Source: Paenibacillus dendritiformis (lineage in GTDB: Bacteria > Bacillota > Bacilli > Paenibacillales > Paenibacillaceae). From it: a stretch of 64,000 nucleotides of DNA. How positions within the stretch are numbered: the first letter of the stretch is position 1; every line of letters starts with the position of its first letter. Below are positions 63,989-64,000 of the stretch, piece after piece. The notes beneath the pieces were generated by a model. That model searched no databases, was not told the origin of the DNA, and worked only from the letters and a program-made list of their open reading frames with translations. The stretch covers positions 5,270,501-5,334,500 of the forward strand of contig NZ_AP025344.1 of NCBI RefSeq assembly GCF_021654795.1, written 5' to 3'. A program made the translations under genes and the position numbers.

Positions 63989-64000
63989 TCATGATGTCGG
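63912..64000 (-). CDS. tail assembly chaperone, C-terminal part (cut by window end)
   Basis: The minus-strand frame entering from the window edge ends '...DIMTPLWLECARFLGMVDTPLESESSGV'. Its position just upstream of the tape measure identifies it as the likely XkdN-type chaperone. The start lies outside the window. Near its end, an 'ACG CCC TTG' stretch (CCC at 63939-63941) could allow a +1 slip into the extension frame. Confidence 0.55.
   Translation of the reverse strand, partial: DIMTPLWLECARFLGMVDTPLESESSGV

Overview
The window looks like a chromosomal segment of a moderately GC-rich, spore-forming member of the Paenibacillaceae, most likely Paenibacillus. This is inferred from the product mix (H-type small acid-soluble spore protein, DUF3231 protein, bacterial NHEJ genes, T-box and M-box leaders, PBSX-like tail genes) and from strong AGGAGG ribosome-binding sites. 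No rRNA, tRNA, CRISPR array or intact insertion sequence was seen.

Left end (1-2.5 kb): a DUF3231 gene, a small WYL-like gene, and a graveyard of broken genes: a kelch-repeat protein remnant, a small frameshifted ORF and the tail of a polymorphic-toxin HINT domain.

2.5-21 kb: a housekeeping block whose content parallels the Bacillus subtilis groESL-tatAC-moaC-ydiF-tsaD(gcp)-rimI-tsaB-tsaE neighbourhood. Here it reads groEL-groES (CIRCE/HrcA site and promoter), tatC-tatA, mogA, 5-formyl-THF cyclo-ligase, two SEDS genes (rodA/ftsW type), an M-box Mg2+ riboswitch with mgtE, an ABC-F ATPase, a YbaK-type deacylase, leuA behind two tandem Leu T-boxes, and tsaE-tsaB-rimI-tsaD. A cluster of seven DnaA-box-like 9-mers lies between the YbaK gene and leuA.

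21-36 kb: TetR-HXXEE membrane-protein pair; spore gene sspH divergent from a three-gene NHEJ cluster (ku, ligase, polymerase; LigD split in two); cardiolipin synthase; M23 peptidase-bactofilin pair; rhamnose genes rfbC-rfbD with a degenerate nucleotide-sugar dehydrogenase-like gene; an XRE regulator; a 0.6-kb higher-order tandem repeat (38-bp monomers, 114-bp period) with a minus-strand terminator; and an MFS transporter carrying a ten-copy pentapeptide insert.

36-53.4 kb: gltB without gltD, an EamA transporter, a secreted multi-Ig-like (BIG2) protein, an AraC regulator beside a phytanoyl-CoA dioxygenase-like gene, a TetR divergent from a GT28 glycolipid glycosyltransferase, an NlpC/P60 cell-wall hydrolase, a secreted snapalysin-like metzincin and a CDF cation exporter.

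53.6-64 kb: the late part of a PBSX-like contractile-tail prophage or tailocin, all on the minus strand. In transcription order: tail assembly chaperone with an apparent +1 frameshift extension, tape measure, LysM protein, baseplate plug, hub, two small baseplate proteins, baseplate J, tail protein I-like, tail fibre, holin, a two-piece sigma-like regulator, and an SLH-bearing amidase. Capsid genes are not in the window, so phage and tailocin cannot be told apart.
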